Source: Streptomyces sp. NBC_00510
GTDB lineage: Bacteria; Actinomycetota; Actinomycetes; Streptomycetales; Streptomycetaceae
DNA length: 64,000 nt
NCBI GenBank assembly: GCA_036013505.1
Contig: CP107851.1
Coordinates: 8,418,001 to 8,482,000, forward strand
Direction: 5' to 3'
The notes beneath the pieces are model-generated. The model was not told the DNA's origin. It saw only the letters and a list, made by a program, of their open reading frames with translations, and made no database searches. The position numbers were made by a program, and so were the translations under genes. Shown here in pieces: positions 1-9,017 of the stretch (position 1 is the stretch's first letter; every line of letters begins with the position of its first letter).

Positions 1-300
1 CTCCCGGTGGAGAGTTCCGGACAGGTCAGTGCGGCGCCCACGGGCCGCACTGATGCGGAGCTGATGCAGGGCTCGAGTCCTGAAGGCACTGGAAAGGGGC
101 GCCAACCGGGCCACACCCATCCGGTCAACGTGCACGGAGTCGCCGATCTCCAGCGCCACCGCGCCATCGGGCAAGAAGAACGCGTCGTACCAGTCCCCGC
201 ACCCGCCGGGCAGTGACTCCGAGGGGTATTGAACGGCCTGTGGCGTGAGACCTTCGGTAAGGTACCGCGCCGGACCGATGGGTGGCTGCACCGTACTCAC
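1..300 (-). CDS. PP2C (SpoIIE-type) phosphatase-like fragment, runs off the window
   Basis: An open frame from a GTG at 300 runs off the left edge. Residues about 29-55 contain the start of a PP2C/SpoIIE phosphatase domain: the GDWYDAFFLPDGAVALEIGD block, nearly identical to the same block of the phosphatase at 1649-3613. After that GD the sequence no longer follows the usual GHDVDAA pattern; it reads SVHVDRMGVARL, so the second metal-binding aspartate region looks degenerate. No PAS or GAF domain precedes it and no clear ribosome binding site lies before the GTG. I infer a partial or decaying paralogue of the neighbouring phosphatase. It could be a short divergent protein, and the missing left part prevents a decision. 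Confidence 0.45.
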   Translation of the reverse strand, partial: MSTVQPPIGPARYLTEGLTPQAVQYPSESLPGGCGDWYDAFFLPDGAVALEIGDSVHVDRMGVARLAPLSSAFRTRALHQLRISAARGRRTDLSGTLHRE

Positions 301-347
301 ACGTCTAGTGTGGAATAACGAGATAGCGACTCCAAGTAGGTGCATCA

Positions 348-1364
348 ATGAGCATCGGAATAGGAAAGACTAACAGGCTCATCACGGCATTGAAGACCCT
401 CCTGGCAATCTCCGCCACCTCGGGCTCCGGAGGATGGGGCGAAAGCCGCCGACATAGTTCAATGGTGGAGCCGTCGCCATCGACTTACCCGCAATCTCAA
501 CCACCCGCTGGTTTTCAGTCCAAGTACGTGGAAGTAAATGGCTTCCGTATGCACTACATGCAGGGCGGCAAAGGCGCGCCCGTGGTAATGATCCACGGGT
601 TCCCTCAGACGTGGGCCGAGTGGCGGCAGCAGATGGGTCCGCTCTCCCGGACTCACACCGTGATCGCCGTCGACCTGCGTGGCACTGGCAACTCACAGGT
701 CACGAAGAGTGGTTACCAGGCAGCGCAGTTGGCTGAGGACGTGCATCAACTGCTCGAGCAGCTGGGACTCAACAACGGCATCCAGGTAGTCGGCCACGAT
801 GTTGGCGTGTGGGTCGCCTACGCCTACGCGGCGCAGTGGCCGTCGGAGGTGCGCCGCATGGCCGTGATGGAAGCCCCCATTGCGGATGACAGCGCCTACA
901 GCTTCCCCGTTCTGAACGTTGACCCGAAGAAGCCCTCGCCGTGGCACTGGGGCATGTTCCAGATGCCTCTCGCTGAACACCTCATCGCCGGTCACGAGCG
1001 TGTCTTCATCCAGGAAATGATCACTGCGTACCTGGTGGGCAACGAGTCACCGTTCACGCCGTCGGACTATGACTACTACGCCCACTTCCTGAAGGAGCCC
1101 GGCCGCACGACGGCGTGGATGAGTGTATACCGTCAGCTCCGCGCGAACGTTCAGCAGAACAAGGAGTTCTTGGCCCGAGGCAAACTGAAGATGCCCATCC
1201 TCGCCGTCGGCGCGCAGGATTCCTTCGGTGGAATGATCGTCGACCAATGGCGTGATTACGCCGAGAACGTCGACGGACGAGTCCTGATAAATTCAGGACA
1301 CTTCGTGACAGAGGAGAAGCCGCAGGAAGTGACAGTCATGCTGCAATCCTTCCTGCAGAATTAG
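348..1364 (+). CDS. alpha/beta hydrolase, epoxide hydrolase-like
   Basis: A 338-residue alpha/beta-hydrolase fold protein. The oxyanion-hole HGFP motif is at residues 83-86. The nucleophile elbow GHDVG has Asp151 where epoxide hydrolases and haloalkane dehalogenases have aspartate rather than serine. Asp291 (AQDSFGG) and His318 (GHFV) complete a plausible catalytic triad. The Asp nucleophile predicts hydrolysis through an ester intermediate, as in soluble epoxide hydrolases; the substrate is unknown. The first 55 residues precede the hydrolase core and include a weakly hydrophobic stretch (about 11-23), possibly a poor secretion signal or an over-extended start. The ATG follows AGTAGG. Codon choice is a little less GC-rich than in neighbours. 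Confidence 0.8.
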   Translation: MSIGIGKTNRLITALKTLLAISATSGSGGWGESRRHSSMVEPSPSTYPQSQPPAGFQSKYVEVNGFRMHYMQGGKGAPVVMIHGFPQTWAEWRQQMGPLSRTHTVIAVDLRGTGNSQVTKSGYQAAQLAEDVHQLLEQLGLNNGIQVVGHDVGVWVAYAYAAQWPSEVRRMAVMEAPIADDSAYSFPVLNVDPKKPSPWHWGMFQMPLAEHLIAGHERVFIQEMITAYLVGNESPFTPSDYDYYAHFLKEPGRTTAWMSVYRQLRANVQQNKEFLARGKLKMPILAVGAQDSFGGMIVDQWRDYAENVDGRVLINSGHFVTEEKPQEVTVMLQSFLQN

Positions 1365-1648
1365 CTTTCACAGCCAAAAAGCCTTTTCCAACTTGTCGTC
1401 TGTCCTGGTCAGAGGGTTGCTCGGGGCCGGCGAGACCGCCCTGGTGCAGGCCGGTGGATCAGTACGGCTTCGTGCCGAGGCGGACGGCGACGACATCCGC
1501 GCCGCTACAACCCGGCCATCGTCGGTCGGTTGTACCACGTTCACGAAGAGCGAGGGCAGGACGCTCGCCCCCAGCACCCGGCGCAGGGCGTAGCGCCGGT
1601 GGGTCGCCTGCGCCCAACCGCCGCGATCCTTCCCGAGCTGAGCACCTC

Positions 1649-3613
1649 CTAGGTGCGCCGGATGACCAGCACGGCCACGTCGTCGAGGTGGTCTACGGCG
1701 ACCACGGCGTCGAGGATGAGGTCTGCCGTGGCCTCGACGTCGAGGCGGTCCCGGAGGGCGCGGCCGGCCAGCGCTCCCGCTCGCTCCAGTCCGGCTTCCA
1801 GCGTCAGGCCCGGCCCTTCGACCAGGCCGTCGGTGACCATGACCAGCGCGGTGCCTTCTTCCAAAGTGAAGGTCTCCTCGGGGTAGTCGATATCGGGCAG
1901 GACTCCCAGGACGGGCCCTCCGGGAAGTGTGCGGATGCAGTGGCTGCCGTCGTCGCGTGCGTGGAGCAGCGGAACGTGGCCTGCGCTGGTGCCGATGACC
2001 TGACCGTCGCGCGGATCGACATGCAGCATGGTGCAGCTGGCGAAGCGTGGTGCGTCCATCGTGGTGAGCAACTCGTTGGTGCGTGTCAGCACCGTTCCTG
2101 GCTCGGGCTCGTGGGCGGCGATCGCACGCATGGACGAGCGCACCTGTCCCATGAAAACCGCGGCATCGACGTCGTGCCCTTGGGCGTCGCCGATCTCGAG
2201 TGCGACCGCACCATCGGGCAAGAAGAACGCGTCGTACCAGTCTCCGCCGATATCGAGCCCGTCCCGGCTGGGCTGATAGCGGACGGCGACCTCCAGGCCC
2301 GGGAGGTGCTCGGGCAGCGTGGGGAGCATGCTCTGCTGGACCGCCGTGGACAGCTCGACGTGAGCCTGCTGCAACCTGATGCGCCTCAGGGCCTGGCCTG
2401 CCAGATCGGCCAGAGTGGTCATGAAGGCGAGCTTCTCCAGGGACGGAGGGCGCTTACTGTCGTACGTCACTGCCCAGGCCCCGAGTGGCCGGTCGCCCGG
2501 CGGGCCGAGGGGAGTGATCGACATGGCGACATCGGGGCCAGGCGGTGCCTGAGCCGCACTGGTATCACTCAGCCAACACCGCGCGAGTTCCTCCTGGTTG
2601 GCAATGAACTGCGGCTGACCGGTACGGATCGCACAGGGCAACGGCCGGTCCTCGTCGAGCGACAGACCGAGCAGGGCATCGGTCTGCCATGGGGGGATCC
2701 CGGCGTCCGAGGAGACGCGCAGACGCCCGTCGTCGACGAGCGCGAAGAGGGCGCCGAAACCGCCGTAAGCCGCGGCGAGCCGAGTCAGGACTACCTGCTG
2801 CAACTCCTGCTCGGTGGCGGCAGTGAACAGGGCGGAGGAGAACGCGGCGACCTCATCGGCGCGCTGCCGCTCAGCACTCACCGCAGCCAGCATGTCCTTT
2901 CGGTGCGCCTCCATCTTGGACTCGTCGCGGATCATCCCGAAGACCCGTTCGGGACCGCCGTATCCCAGCGTGATCCGGCGCGCTTGGCTGGCCAGCATGC
3001 GCCAGCCGTCGTGCTCGGTATGGAACCGCGACCTGATCCACGGGGACTGGGCGACGGACGAGCGCACAAGCCGCTGCACGTCCTTTCGGTCCTCAGGGTG
3101 CACTCGCCGGATCACCATGGGCAGGGACATCGACGCCTGCGGGAAGAGTGCGGCCAGGGCGGGCTCGCCACCCAGCCACTCGATCTGGTGCTCATCGGGT
3201 GAACACATGTAAAGGCCAAGGCCGGCGGCCTTGGCTGCAAGGTCGAATGGGATCAGCAGGCCGCCGAGGTCATGTCGCGCGTCCAGCGAGTGCACCCACA
3301 CAAGCCGCTCGCCATCTGCGGGGTCCGTTACCGGCCGCGCCTCGACCAGGCAGACCACGGACGCTTCGCCCGTACCAGGGAATTCCAGCACCCGCATTGC
3401 GAGCCTCTTCGTCGTGGCCCCGTGCGCCAGCAGGCTCCTAGCCGAGATCCGCTGATCTTCGGACAGCAGGTCACTGAAGCCGCGGCCTACGCACTGTTCC
3501 TCTGGTCTGCCCAGCGCTGAGGCCATTGCGGCGTTGAGACAGCGGATGACACCGTCCAGGGTCAAAAGAGCCGACGGTGTGGCCCTCTGTAGGAGTTCGT
3601 CCGAGGCGTCCAT
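1649..3613 (-). CDS. PAS-GAF-PP2C (SpoIIE/RsbU-type) serine phosphatase
   Basis: A multidomain signalling protein of 654 residues from the chosen ATG. An N-terminal PAS-like region (about 10-110) is followed by a second PAS/PAC segment with the WIRSRFHTEHDGW pattern typical of PAS-linked phosphatases. A GAF domain (about 245-395) and a C-terminal PP2C/SpoIIE phosphatase domain follow, with GGDWYDAFFLPDG, GDAQGHDVDAA and VTDGLVEGPG metal-site blocks. Such proteins dephosphorylate anti-sigma-factor antagonists in partner-switching control, and Streptomyces carry many as orphans. No kinase or antagonist gene is adjacent, so targets are unknown. The ATG at 3613 has AGGGAG a few bases upstream. 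In-frame ATGs at 3631 and 3634 and an open frame to 3913 are possible but lack domain content. Confidence 0.85.
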   Translation of the reverse strand: MDASDELLQRATPSALLTLDGVIRCLNAAMASALGRPEEQCVGRGFSDLLSEDQRISARSLLAHGATTKRLAMRVLEFPGTGEASVVCLVEARPVTDPADGERLVWVHSLDARHDLGGLLIPFDLAAKAAGLGLYMCSPDEHQIEWLGGEPALAALFPQASMSLPMVIRRVHPEDRKDVQRLVRSSVAQSPWIRSRFHTEHDGWRMLASQARRITLGYGGPERVFGMIRDESKMEAHRKDMLAAVSAERQRADEVAAFSSALFTAATEQELQQVVLTRLAAAYGGFGALFALVDDGRLRVSSDAGIPPWQTDALLGLSLDEDRPLPCAIRTGQPQFIANQEELARCWLSDTSAAQAPPGPDVAMSITPLGPPGDRPLGAWAVTYDSKRPPSLEKLAFMTTLADLAGQALRRIRLQQAHVELSTAVQQSMLPTLPEHLPGLEVAVRYQPSRDGLDIGGDWYDAFFLPDGAVALEIGDAQGHDVDAAVFMGQVRSSMRAIAAHEPEPGTVLTRTNELLTTMDAPRFASCTMLHVDPRDGQVIGTSAGHVPLLHARDDGSHCIRTLPGGPVLGVLPDIDYPEETFTLEEGTALVMVTDGLVEGPGLTLEAGLERAGALAGRALRDRLDVEATADLILDAVVAVDHLDDVAVLVIRRT

Positions 3614-4146
3614 CTGCCGCTCCCTGACCATCATCGAGCGATATGACCCCGATGGGGGTAATAATCCTATCTGTCGCAGAGCAGGTCGCGTCCCCGGGGA
3701 GCCGGGTGTGAAGCTGAGCGGTAGCCCAGCCGACAGCAGGTTTACCTGCGTTGTCGAGAGCGGCATGACCGCGGTATGCGTACCCGCGATGGCCGGTGCG
3801 CCGTCTGCTTGCCATGGATGGGGCGTCCGGTGCCGCTCCGTGCAGGATCCGAAGGGGTGAACCTTCCCAAACAGGGCAGAGCGCCGCTGGTGAGGAGCAC
3901 TGCATGCGGGCAAGGGGGCAGCCTCCCCTCCCTCGCGCGTCGCAGCATGCGCCGACGGGATGCCGGCCCGGGACTAAGACTGGACTGTTTCGTCCACTTC
4001 ACTTAGGCTGAAACACGCTGTGCCAGAGCCGGGGCAGGGGGCCTTTACGCCGACTCGGTCAAGGCTGGGCCTCTTCACGGCGGCCGCCGATCGACTTCTG
4101 GCAACTTTCCCACTATGGGGCCTTCGTGACGGACTGGAGGGCTGAG
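3614..4146. other. intergenic stretch without a supported gene
   Basis: The space between the phosphatase and the GNAT gene. The phosphatase frame stays open leftward-reading from 3913, but that extension has low-complexity, non-domain sequence. I see no convincing gene, repeat or RNA. Promoters for the flanking divergent genes should lie here. Confidence 0.4.
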
Positions 4147-4494
4147 ATGCCTGACGTTATATTTTCAGACGCGGAATCGTCCGTGGCGGTGAGCAACAAC
4201 GAGAAGGAGCATCGCTACGAGATATCCGTAGCCGGTGAGACGGCTGGCCACATGGGTTATCGGGAAATTGGCGATCGACGCGTATTGATGCACACGGTCA
4301 TCTACGACACATTCCGAGGGCGCGGTCTCTCCAACGTCCTCATCAAGAGCACCTTGGACTTTCTGCGCATCCGCGGAAACACCATTTCAAATTACTGTCC
4401 AGTCGTCGACAGGTTCATACACAAGAATCCCGAATACATCAGTCTGGTCGACGCGAAACATTCAGGCACCTGGGTCTCGCCTTCATCGAGCTGA
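4147..4494 (+). CDS. GNAT-family acetyltransferase (YjdJ/Gcn5-related small type)
   Basis: A short (115-residue) GNAT protein of the compact family in which the fold is reduced to the acetyl-CoA core. The acetyl-CoA pyrophosphate loop is seen as RGRGLSNVLI, preceded by the beta4 strand (MHTVIYDTF) and followed by the family signature CPVVDRFIHKNPEY. These proteins are thought to acetylate small amines or proteins; the substrate here is unknown. The ATG at 4147 is preferred over a GTG at 4126 because GGAGG ends 8 bases upstream. It faces a TetR gene convergently. A paralogue with the same CPVVDRY-IEKHP signature lies at 8374, also next to a TetR gene. Confidence 0.82.
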   Translation: MPDVIFSDAESSVAVSNNEKEHRYEISVAGETAGHMGYREIGDRRVLMHTVIYDTFRGRGLSNVLIKSTLDFLRIRGNTISNYCPVVDRFIHKNPEYISLVDAKHSGTWVSPSSS

Positions 4495-4525
4495 CCGAGT
4501 CGGCCGCCAACGCCGAGGACCCGAC

Positions 4526-5329
4526 TCAGTCCACGACGTAGGAGCGTACGTAGTTCAACGCCATCTGCATGGAGACGCGCATCGGCTCAACGTCCTGCGC
4601 GGTCTGAGCCAGCAAGTAGCCGCCCTGCAAGGCAGCCATGACAGCAGTGGCGAGCTGCTGCGGATCTGCCTCTTCACGCAGCGAGCCGTTCTCCTGCATA
4701 CGCTTCAAGCCTGCCGAGATGAGCTGCTGCCACTCAGCGAACGTCTCGGCAAGCTTGCTCCTCGACGTCGGGTCCTGCGCCGCCCGCGCGCTGACCAGCG
4801 AGCCCAACGCGCACCCGTAGGCACCGTTCTGCAAAGAGTTGAGATGGATGACCTTGTCGCTCCATCGCTCGAGCGCGCGAATGGAATTCATCCGCTCCAG
4901 CATTTGGCGGTCACGGTTCAGGACTTGATCGGCCCGCAGCTCGATGACACTGTGGACAAGTTCGTCTTTGTCCGCGAAGTGGCGATAAAGCTGAGATTTG
5001 CTCGTCCCGCTTGTCGCTCGTACGTCGTCGAGTGAGACCGAGTTGACGCCCCTCACATAGAAAAGGTCGGCAGCGGCCTGAACAATGCGGTCGCGGGTGA
5101 CAGCCCCACGTGGGGTCAGGCGCCGCTCCTGCCTAGGAGCATCATCTACGGACATGTGCCCGATATTACTACGCGCGATCATCGGGTCTGCGGAAGAGTC
5201 TGAGAGCGCTGCCGACCCGCGCTTGGGGGTACCAGTCGGCTGCTCCGTGCCCACCGGAGCGTCGAGCGCATGAGGTGCGGCCTTCGCAGGTGCGCGTGAC
5301 TTGCGTGACTTGCCTGTCACATGGACCAC
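4526..5329 (-). CDS. TetR/AcrR family transcriptional regulator (copy 1)
   Basis: A one-component repressor. The N-terminal helix-turn-helix spans roughly RIVQAAADLFYVRG through TSKSQLYRHFADKDEL, and the C-terminal ligand domain has an NSLQNGAYGCALGSLV segment and a C-terminal dimer helix. It diverges from the zinc alcohol dehydrogenase at 5889, the classical arrangement for a TetR that controls its neighbour. The longest frame starts at a GTG (5329) with AGAGG nearby and carries a ~58-residue basic, low-complexity extension. A start at the ATG at 5155 would give a normal 209-residue TetR, so the start is uncertain. A close paralogue, roughly two-thirds identical by eye, lies at 9018. Confidence 0.88.
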   Translation of the reverse strand: MVHVTGKSRKSRAPAKAAPHALDAPVGTEQPTGTPKRGSAALSDSSADPMIARSNIGHMSVDDAPRQERRLTPRGAVTRDRIVQAAADLFYVRGVNSVSLDDVRATSGTSKSQLYRHFADKDELVHSVIELRADQVLNRDRQMLERMNSIRALERWSDKVIHLNSLQNGAYGCALGSLVSARAAQDPTSRSKLAETFAEWQQLISAGLKRMQENGSLREEADPQQLATAVMAALQGGYLLAQTAQDVEPMRVSMQMALNYVRSYVVD

Positions 5330-5497
5330 CTCTGCCTCTCACTGGATGCGAACCGGGGAACGCTCGAATGTGGGCCCGACTTCCCCTCACGATGACTTCT
5401 GGGCAGCAGCCCGCGCCGACACGCATCAGGTCCCCGTGGGCACGGTGAGGACCCCGACGATGGCGACATTCACAGGCGTCACTCCATGGACTACATG

Positions 5498-5529
5498 GTC
5501 CTCTCGTTTGCGTTATAACGGAAGAGGAC
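5498..5529. promoter_or_regulatory. nested inverted repeats, candidate TetR operator
   Basis: Outer 7-base arms GTCCTCT (5498-5504) and AGAGGAC (5523-5529) enclose a perfect 10-base palindrome CGTTATAACG (5511-5520). It lies between the divergent TetR gene and the alcohol dehydrogenase. The A/T-rich centre in a high-GC background fits a promoter with an operator. Assignment to the adjacent TetR is inference. The rest of 5330-5888 shows no supported gene. Confidence 0.45.
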
Positions 5530-5888
5530 GGCGGGCTCCACGTCTTATGGAGTTGATAACCGACGATTATCGCTGGCGTTCTGAGTGGAGTGACAATTCT
5601 TTTAGCAGTGGTCGAGAGGCTGCGCAGTCCAACCGGCGGCTGTTGCTCCGCACCAACGAGTGCGCGTCCAGACCGCTCGGCCACGACACCCATCGGAACA
5701 GTACGACTCTGTTCCGTAATCAACGCTAGCGCTGTGTGGTCACTGGAAAAGGTGCGATGGCGGAGCAGGGGCGAACTCGGCCCGACATGGAAGGCCGCCA
5801 CAAGCCCATCAGCAGCATTCTCCGGTCGGCGGCCAGCCGAAACGCACCACCACTCACGCAGGCACCACCTGGAATAGGAGCATCACTG

Positions 5889-6932
5889 ATGCGCGCAGCA
5901 CTCATGTACGGCGCCGGCGACGTCCGCGTCGAGAACGTGCCCGATTCCGTCATCAAGAACCCGACCGACGCCCTGGTGCGGATCACCGCATCCTGTGTCT
6001 GCGGCACGGACCTGTGGCCGTACGCCTCGCTGAAGCCCGAGGACGGTCCCGCACGGATGGGCCACGAGTTCATCGGCATCGTTGAAGACACCGGCTCGGA
6101 GGTGACCACCATCGAGCGCGGCGACATGGTCGTTTCCCCCTGGAGTATCTCCGACAACACGTGCGAGTTCTGCCGTGAGGGCCTGCACAGCTCCTGTGTC
6201 CACCCACAGGCGAACTTCTGGGACGGTGAGGCGGACGAGGGCGCTCAGGCCGAAGCCATCCGCGTCCCTCTGGCCGACGGCACTCTCGTCAAGCTCCCCG
6301 TCACCGCGGACTCGGCGCTCATTCCCTCCCTGCTGACGCTCTCCGACGTCCTCTGTACCGGCTACCACGCTGCCGTGTCAGGCGGAGTCAACGAGCGCAC
6401 CCGCGTCACGGTGATCGGCGACGGGGCCGTCGGCCTGATGGCGGTCCTGTCCTGCAAACGGCTGGGTGCCGAACAGATCGTCCTCATGGGCCGCCATCAG
6501 GCGCGCACCGACCTTGGCCGCGAGTTCGGCGCCACCGATGTCGTCCCCGCCCGCGGCGAGGAAGGCGCCGAAACTGTCCGCGAGCTCACTGGCGGCTACG
6601 GTCCGCACGCGGTCCTGGAGGCCGTCGGCACCAGGCCCGCCTACGATCAAGCCCTCGCCGTCATCCGGCCAGGCGGAGTCATCAGCCGGGTTGGCGCCCC
6701 TCAGTACGAGGAAGCACCCATTGGCATCGGCAGCCTCTTCCGCCACAACATCCGCCTGGCCGGCGGCCCCTCACCGGCCCGCGCCTACATCGAAGGACTG
6801 CTGCCCGACGTCCTGAGCGGCACCATTGAGCCCGGGAAGGTCTTCGACGCCACCACCGACCTCGACGGCGTCCCGACCGGCTACCAGGACATGGCGGACC
6901 GCAGGAGCCTGAAGGTGCTCATCAAGCCCTGA
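5889..6932 (+). CDS. zinc-dependent alcohol dehydrogenase family protein (MDR)
   Basis: A 347-residue medium-chain dehydrogenase/reductase. The catalytic-zinc cysteine is in SCVCGTDLWPY, the GHEFIGIVEDTG block follows, and a structural-zinc lobe is represented by CEFCREGLHSSC. The Rossmann nucleotide-binding motif is GDGAVGL at about residues 178-184. The SCVCGTDLW variant matches glutathione-independent formaldehyde/threonine-type dehydrogenases, so it should oxidise an alcohol or reduce an aldehyde with NAD(P); the substrate cannot be read off. The ATG at 5889 has AGGAG about 9 bases upstream and begins the conserved N-terminus MRAALMYGAGDV. The frame is open further upstream but without domain content. 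It is divergent from the TetR gene, which likely controls it. Confidence 0.9.
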   Translation: MRAALMYGAGDVRVENVPDSVIKNPTDALVRITASCVCGTDLWPYASLKPEDGPARMGHEFIGIVEDTGSEVTTIERGDMVVSPWSISDNTCEFCREGLHSSCVHPQANFWDGEADEGAQAEAIRVPLADGTLVKLPVTADSALIPSLLTLSDVLCTGYHAAVSGGVNERTRVTVIGDGAVGLMAVLSCKRLGAEQIVLMGRHQARTDLGREFGATDVVPARGEEGAETVRELTGGYGPHAVLEAVGTRPAYDQALAVIRPGGVISRVGAPQYEEAPIGIGSLFRHNIRLAGGPSPARAYIEGLLPDVLSGTIEPGKVFDATTDLDGVPTGYQDMADRRSLKVLIKP

Positions 6933-7362
6933 CCCCGGACACGCGTGGGGGGCGGCGCAGTCCCCACCCCACCTGCTGCGAGTCGAGCCCTCGCAGGATT
7001 CCGTGTCGGCCCCGGTGGCCAGCCGCCCGCGCGTCGGCGCCGCATGGTACGCAGCCGCGGGCAGGCCGGCCGCGGAGACCGATGGAGCGCGAGTGCGATC
7101 CGCCGGCTGCCTGAGGCACCGTCCGCATGGGCGGCGGGTCGGTCCCCAGGGCTGTCCGTCGTCGCCATCGTCCCGGAGACCCGGCTGCAGGCGCCAGCGG
7201 GGCTGGCCCGGCTCCTTGAACGGGACTATCTCGACCAGTCATCGACTTGAGTATGCTGTTAGAGTCCAGATCAGACCAAAGTTGTGGACCATTTAGTTCA
7301 CTTTAGTTTCGCAGCTGGGCGTGCGTGGCGCGCGGACGATGACGGGATGCAGGGAGTACCCG
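6933..7362. other. intergenic stretch with promoter-like A/T-rich end
   Basis: No supported gene. The last ~100 bases before the next gene (7240-7320) are noticeably A/T-richer than the surroundings, with TTGAGTATGCTGTTAGAGT and ACTTTAGTTTCG-type segments, and are the probable promoter for the oxidoreductase at 7363. Confidence 0.4.
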
Positions 7363-8275
7363 ATGAAGGCGATTGTTGTGACCGATCAGGCCGCGGGAAC
7401 GGCCGGAATGAGGCTGGCGGAGCGCCCCACGCCCGAGGCGGCGGGGAACGATGTGCTTGTTGAGGTTCATGCGTCCGGATTCACCCCAGGGGAGCTGACG
7501 TGGCCTTCGAACTGGACGGACCGCCTGGGCCGCGACCGCACACCGTCGATCCCCGGTCATGAGCTCGCCGGAGTGGTCAGTGCCCTCGGCTATGGCACGA
7601 CGGGGCTGTCCGTGGGACAGCGAGTCTTCGGCCTCACGGACTGGACCCGCGACGGCACGCTGGCGGAGTATGCGGCCGTCGAAGCGCGCAACCTCGCGCC
7701 GCTGCCCGGCGATGTCGACTTCACGGTAGGCGCGAGTCTGCCGATCTCGGGCCTGACGGCGTGGCAGGGCCTGTTCGAGCATGGGCGTCTTCAGCCGGGG
7801 CAGAGCGTCCTCGTGCACGGTGCGGCGGGCGGAGTCGGATCGATGGTGACGCAACTGGCGCGCGAGGCGGGTGCTTACGTCATCGGCACCGGACGTGCCG
7901 CCGATCGTCAGACGGTGCTCGACTTCGGCGCGACGGAGTTCGTCGACCTGGACAACGACACGCTGGAAGACGCCGGCGGAGTTGATCTGGTCTTCGACGT
8001 CATCGGTGGCGACATAGGAAAGCGATCCGCGAGCCTGATTCGAGCCGGAGGAACGTTGGTGACCATCGCCGGCCCGCCGGAGGCGCGACCTGCGGACGGC
8101 CTGGCCATCGACTTTGTTGTCGAGTCTGATCGCGCAGCTGCGTGAGGTGGTCCAGCGGGTGCGGGACGGACGGCTGCGTACGCTCATCGGCAACGTCGCG
8201 ACCCTCGATGATGCGGTCGCGGCTTTCAATCCGACCGAGCGGGTCAGGGGAAAGACCATCATCCGCGTTCGCTGA
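7363..8275 (+). pseudogene. frameshifted NADP-dependent quinone oxidoreductase (zinc-independent MDR)
   Basis: A quinone-oxidoreductase-type MDR protein without zinc cysteines: SIPGHELAGVV, then the Rossmann loop VHGAAGGVGSMV and IGTGRAADRQ for NADP binding. The first frame reads well to about 8134 and then hits a TGA at 8143 after DRAAA. Shifting frame there restores the expected C-terminus, QLREVVQRVRDGRLRT through GKTIIRVR, with a stop at 8273. The break lies in GATCGCGCAGCTG. A typical member would read GCGCGCAG, so loss of one GC dinucleotide explains it. The product would lack ~45 C-terminal residues. It is either a genuine inactivating slip or a sequencing error. The ATG at 7363 follows GGGAG. 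Confidence 0.8.
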
Positions 8276-8373
8276 AGGCTCATCAACCCTCCAAGAGGAC
8301 GATCTAGTCCACTAGGTGATCGACAGGATTGCCCCGTCATCCAGACGGAGCCAGCACAGATACAGGAACAGCG

Positions 8374-8715
8374 ATGGCCAAGGTGCTGTGGACTGACACG
8401 AGCGGCTCGATCAGAGTTTTCAAGGACGAAGACAACAGGTTCTACGAGGTTCAAGAGAACGGCAACTATGCGGGGCTGCTCGCCTACGAGCGCAAGGGCG
8501 CTCAGTACAGCCTGACGCACACGTACGTCCAGGAGGGTTACCGTGGCCGCGGCCTGGGGACCGCATTGATCCGCGAGGCGTTGTCCGACCTGGTGAAGGA
8601 AGACGCGGCAGTCACCAACCGGTGCCCCGTCGTGGATCGCTACATCGAGAAGCACCCCCAGTTCCGCGAGATCCTCGATCCCGGGTCGGGGGCCGTCAAC
8701 GATGCCCGCAACTGA
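8374..8715 (+). CDS. GNAT-family acetyltransferase (small type, copy 2)
   Basis: A 113-residue compact GNAT. YRGRGLGTALI is the acetyl-CoA loop and CPVVDRYIEKHPQF the family's C-terminal signature, matching the protein at 4147 in length and order of blocks. The ATG at 8374 is preceded by CAGGA. A partly palindromic CTAGTCCACTAG lies at about 8306-8317, between the broken oxidoreductase and this gene, and could be an operator. It is followed by a TetR gene on the same strand, repeating the GNAT-TetR association seen at 4.1-5.3 kb but with altered orientation. Substrate unknown. Confidence 0.8.
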   Translation: MAKVLWTDTSGSIRVFKDEDNRFYEVQENGNYAGLLAYERKGAQYSLTHTYVQEGYRGRGLGTALIREALSDLVKEDAAVTNRCPVVDRYIEKHPQFREILDPGSGAVNDARN

Positions 8716-9017
8716 GGCGCCCGCCTGCGGCGGAACGAGGTGCGGCGGGGTTCTCTCGCGCTGGGCCTAGCGTCATGCGCAAGCGTGGCCGCCGAAGGCC
8801 TCGTCGCCATTTCCGAGCGAGCGGGCAGTGACGGCGGCGAGCGGTGAGCCGAGAGAGGCCGCCGACGAGCCGGTGTCGGTGAGGAAATCACCCATGGCCG
8901 GCAAGGCAGGAGATGGAACCGGGTGCCAATGGCATTGATGGCCGGCGCCAACGGTATGCCCCGGACTGCGCCCTCACGCGTCGCCATCGATTCCAAATCT
9001 CTCAGAAGGGGCAGAGA
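8716..9017. other. intergenic, no feature seen
   Basis: About 300 bases between the GNAT and TetR genes. I see no coding signature, repeat or strong hairpin beyond the TetR ribosome binding site (AGAAGGGG) just before 9018. Confidence 0.35.

Noticed and set aside
1454..3202. 582-codon plus-strand frame opposite the PP2C phosphatase
   Set aside because: It mirrors the phosphatase on the other strand, is rich in Arg/Gly/Gln and has no domain. GC-biased codons keep the antisense frame open.
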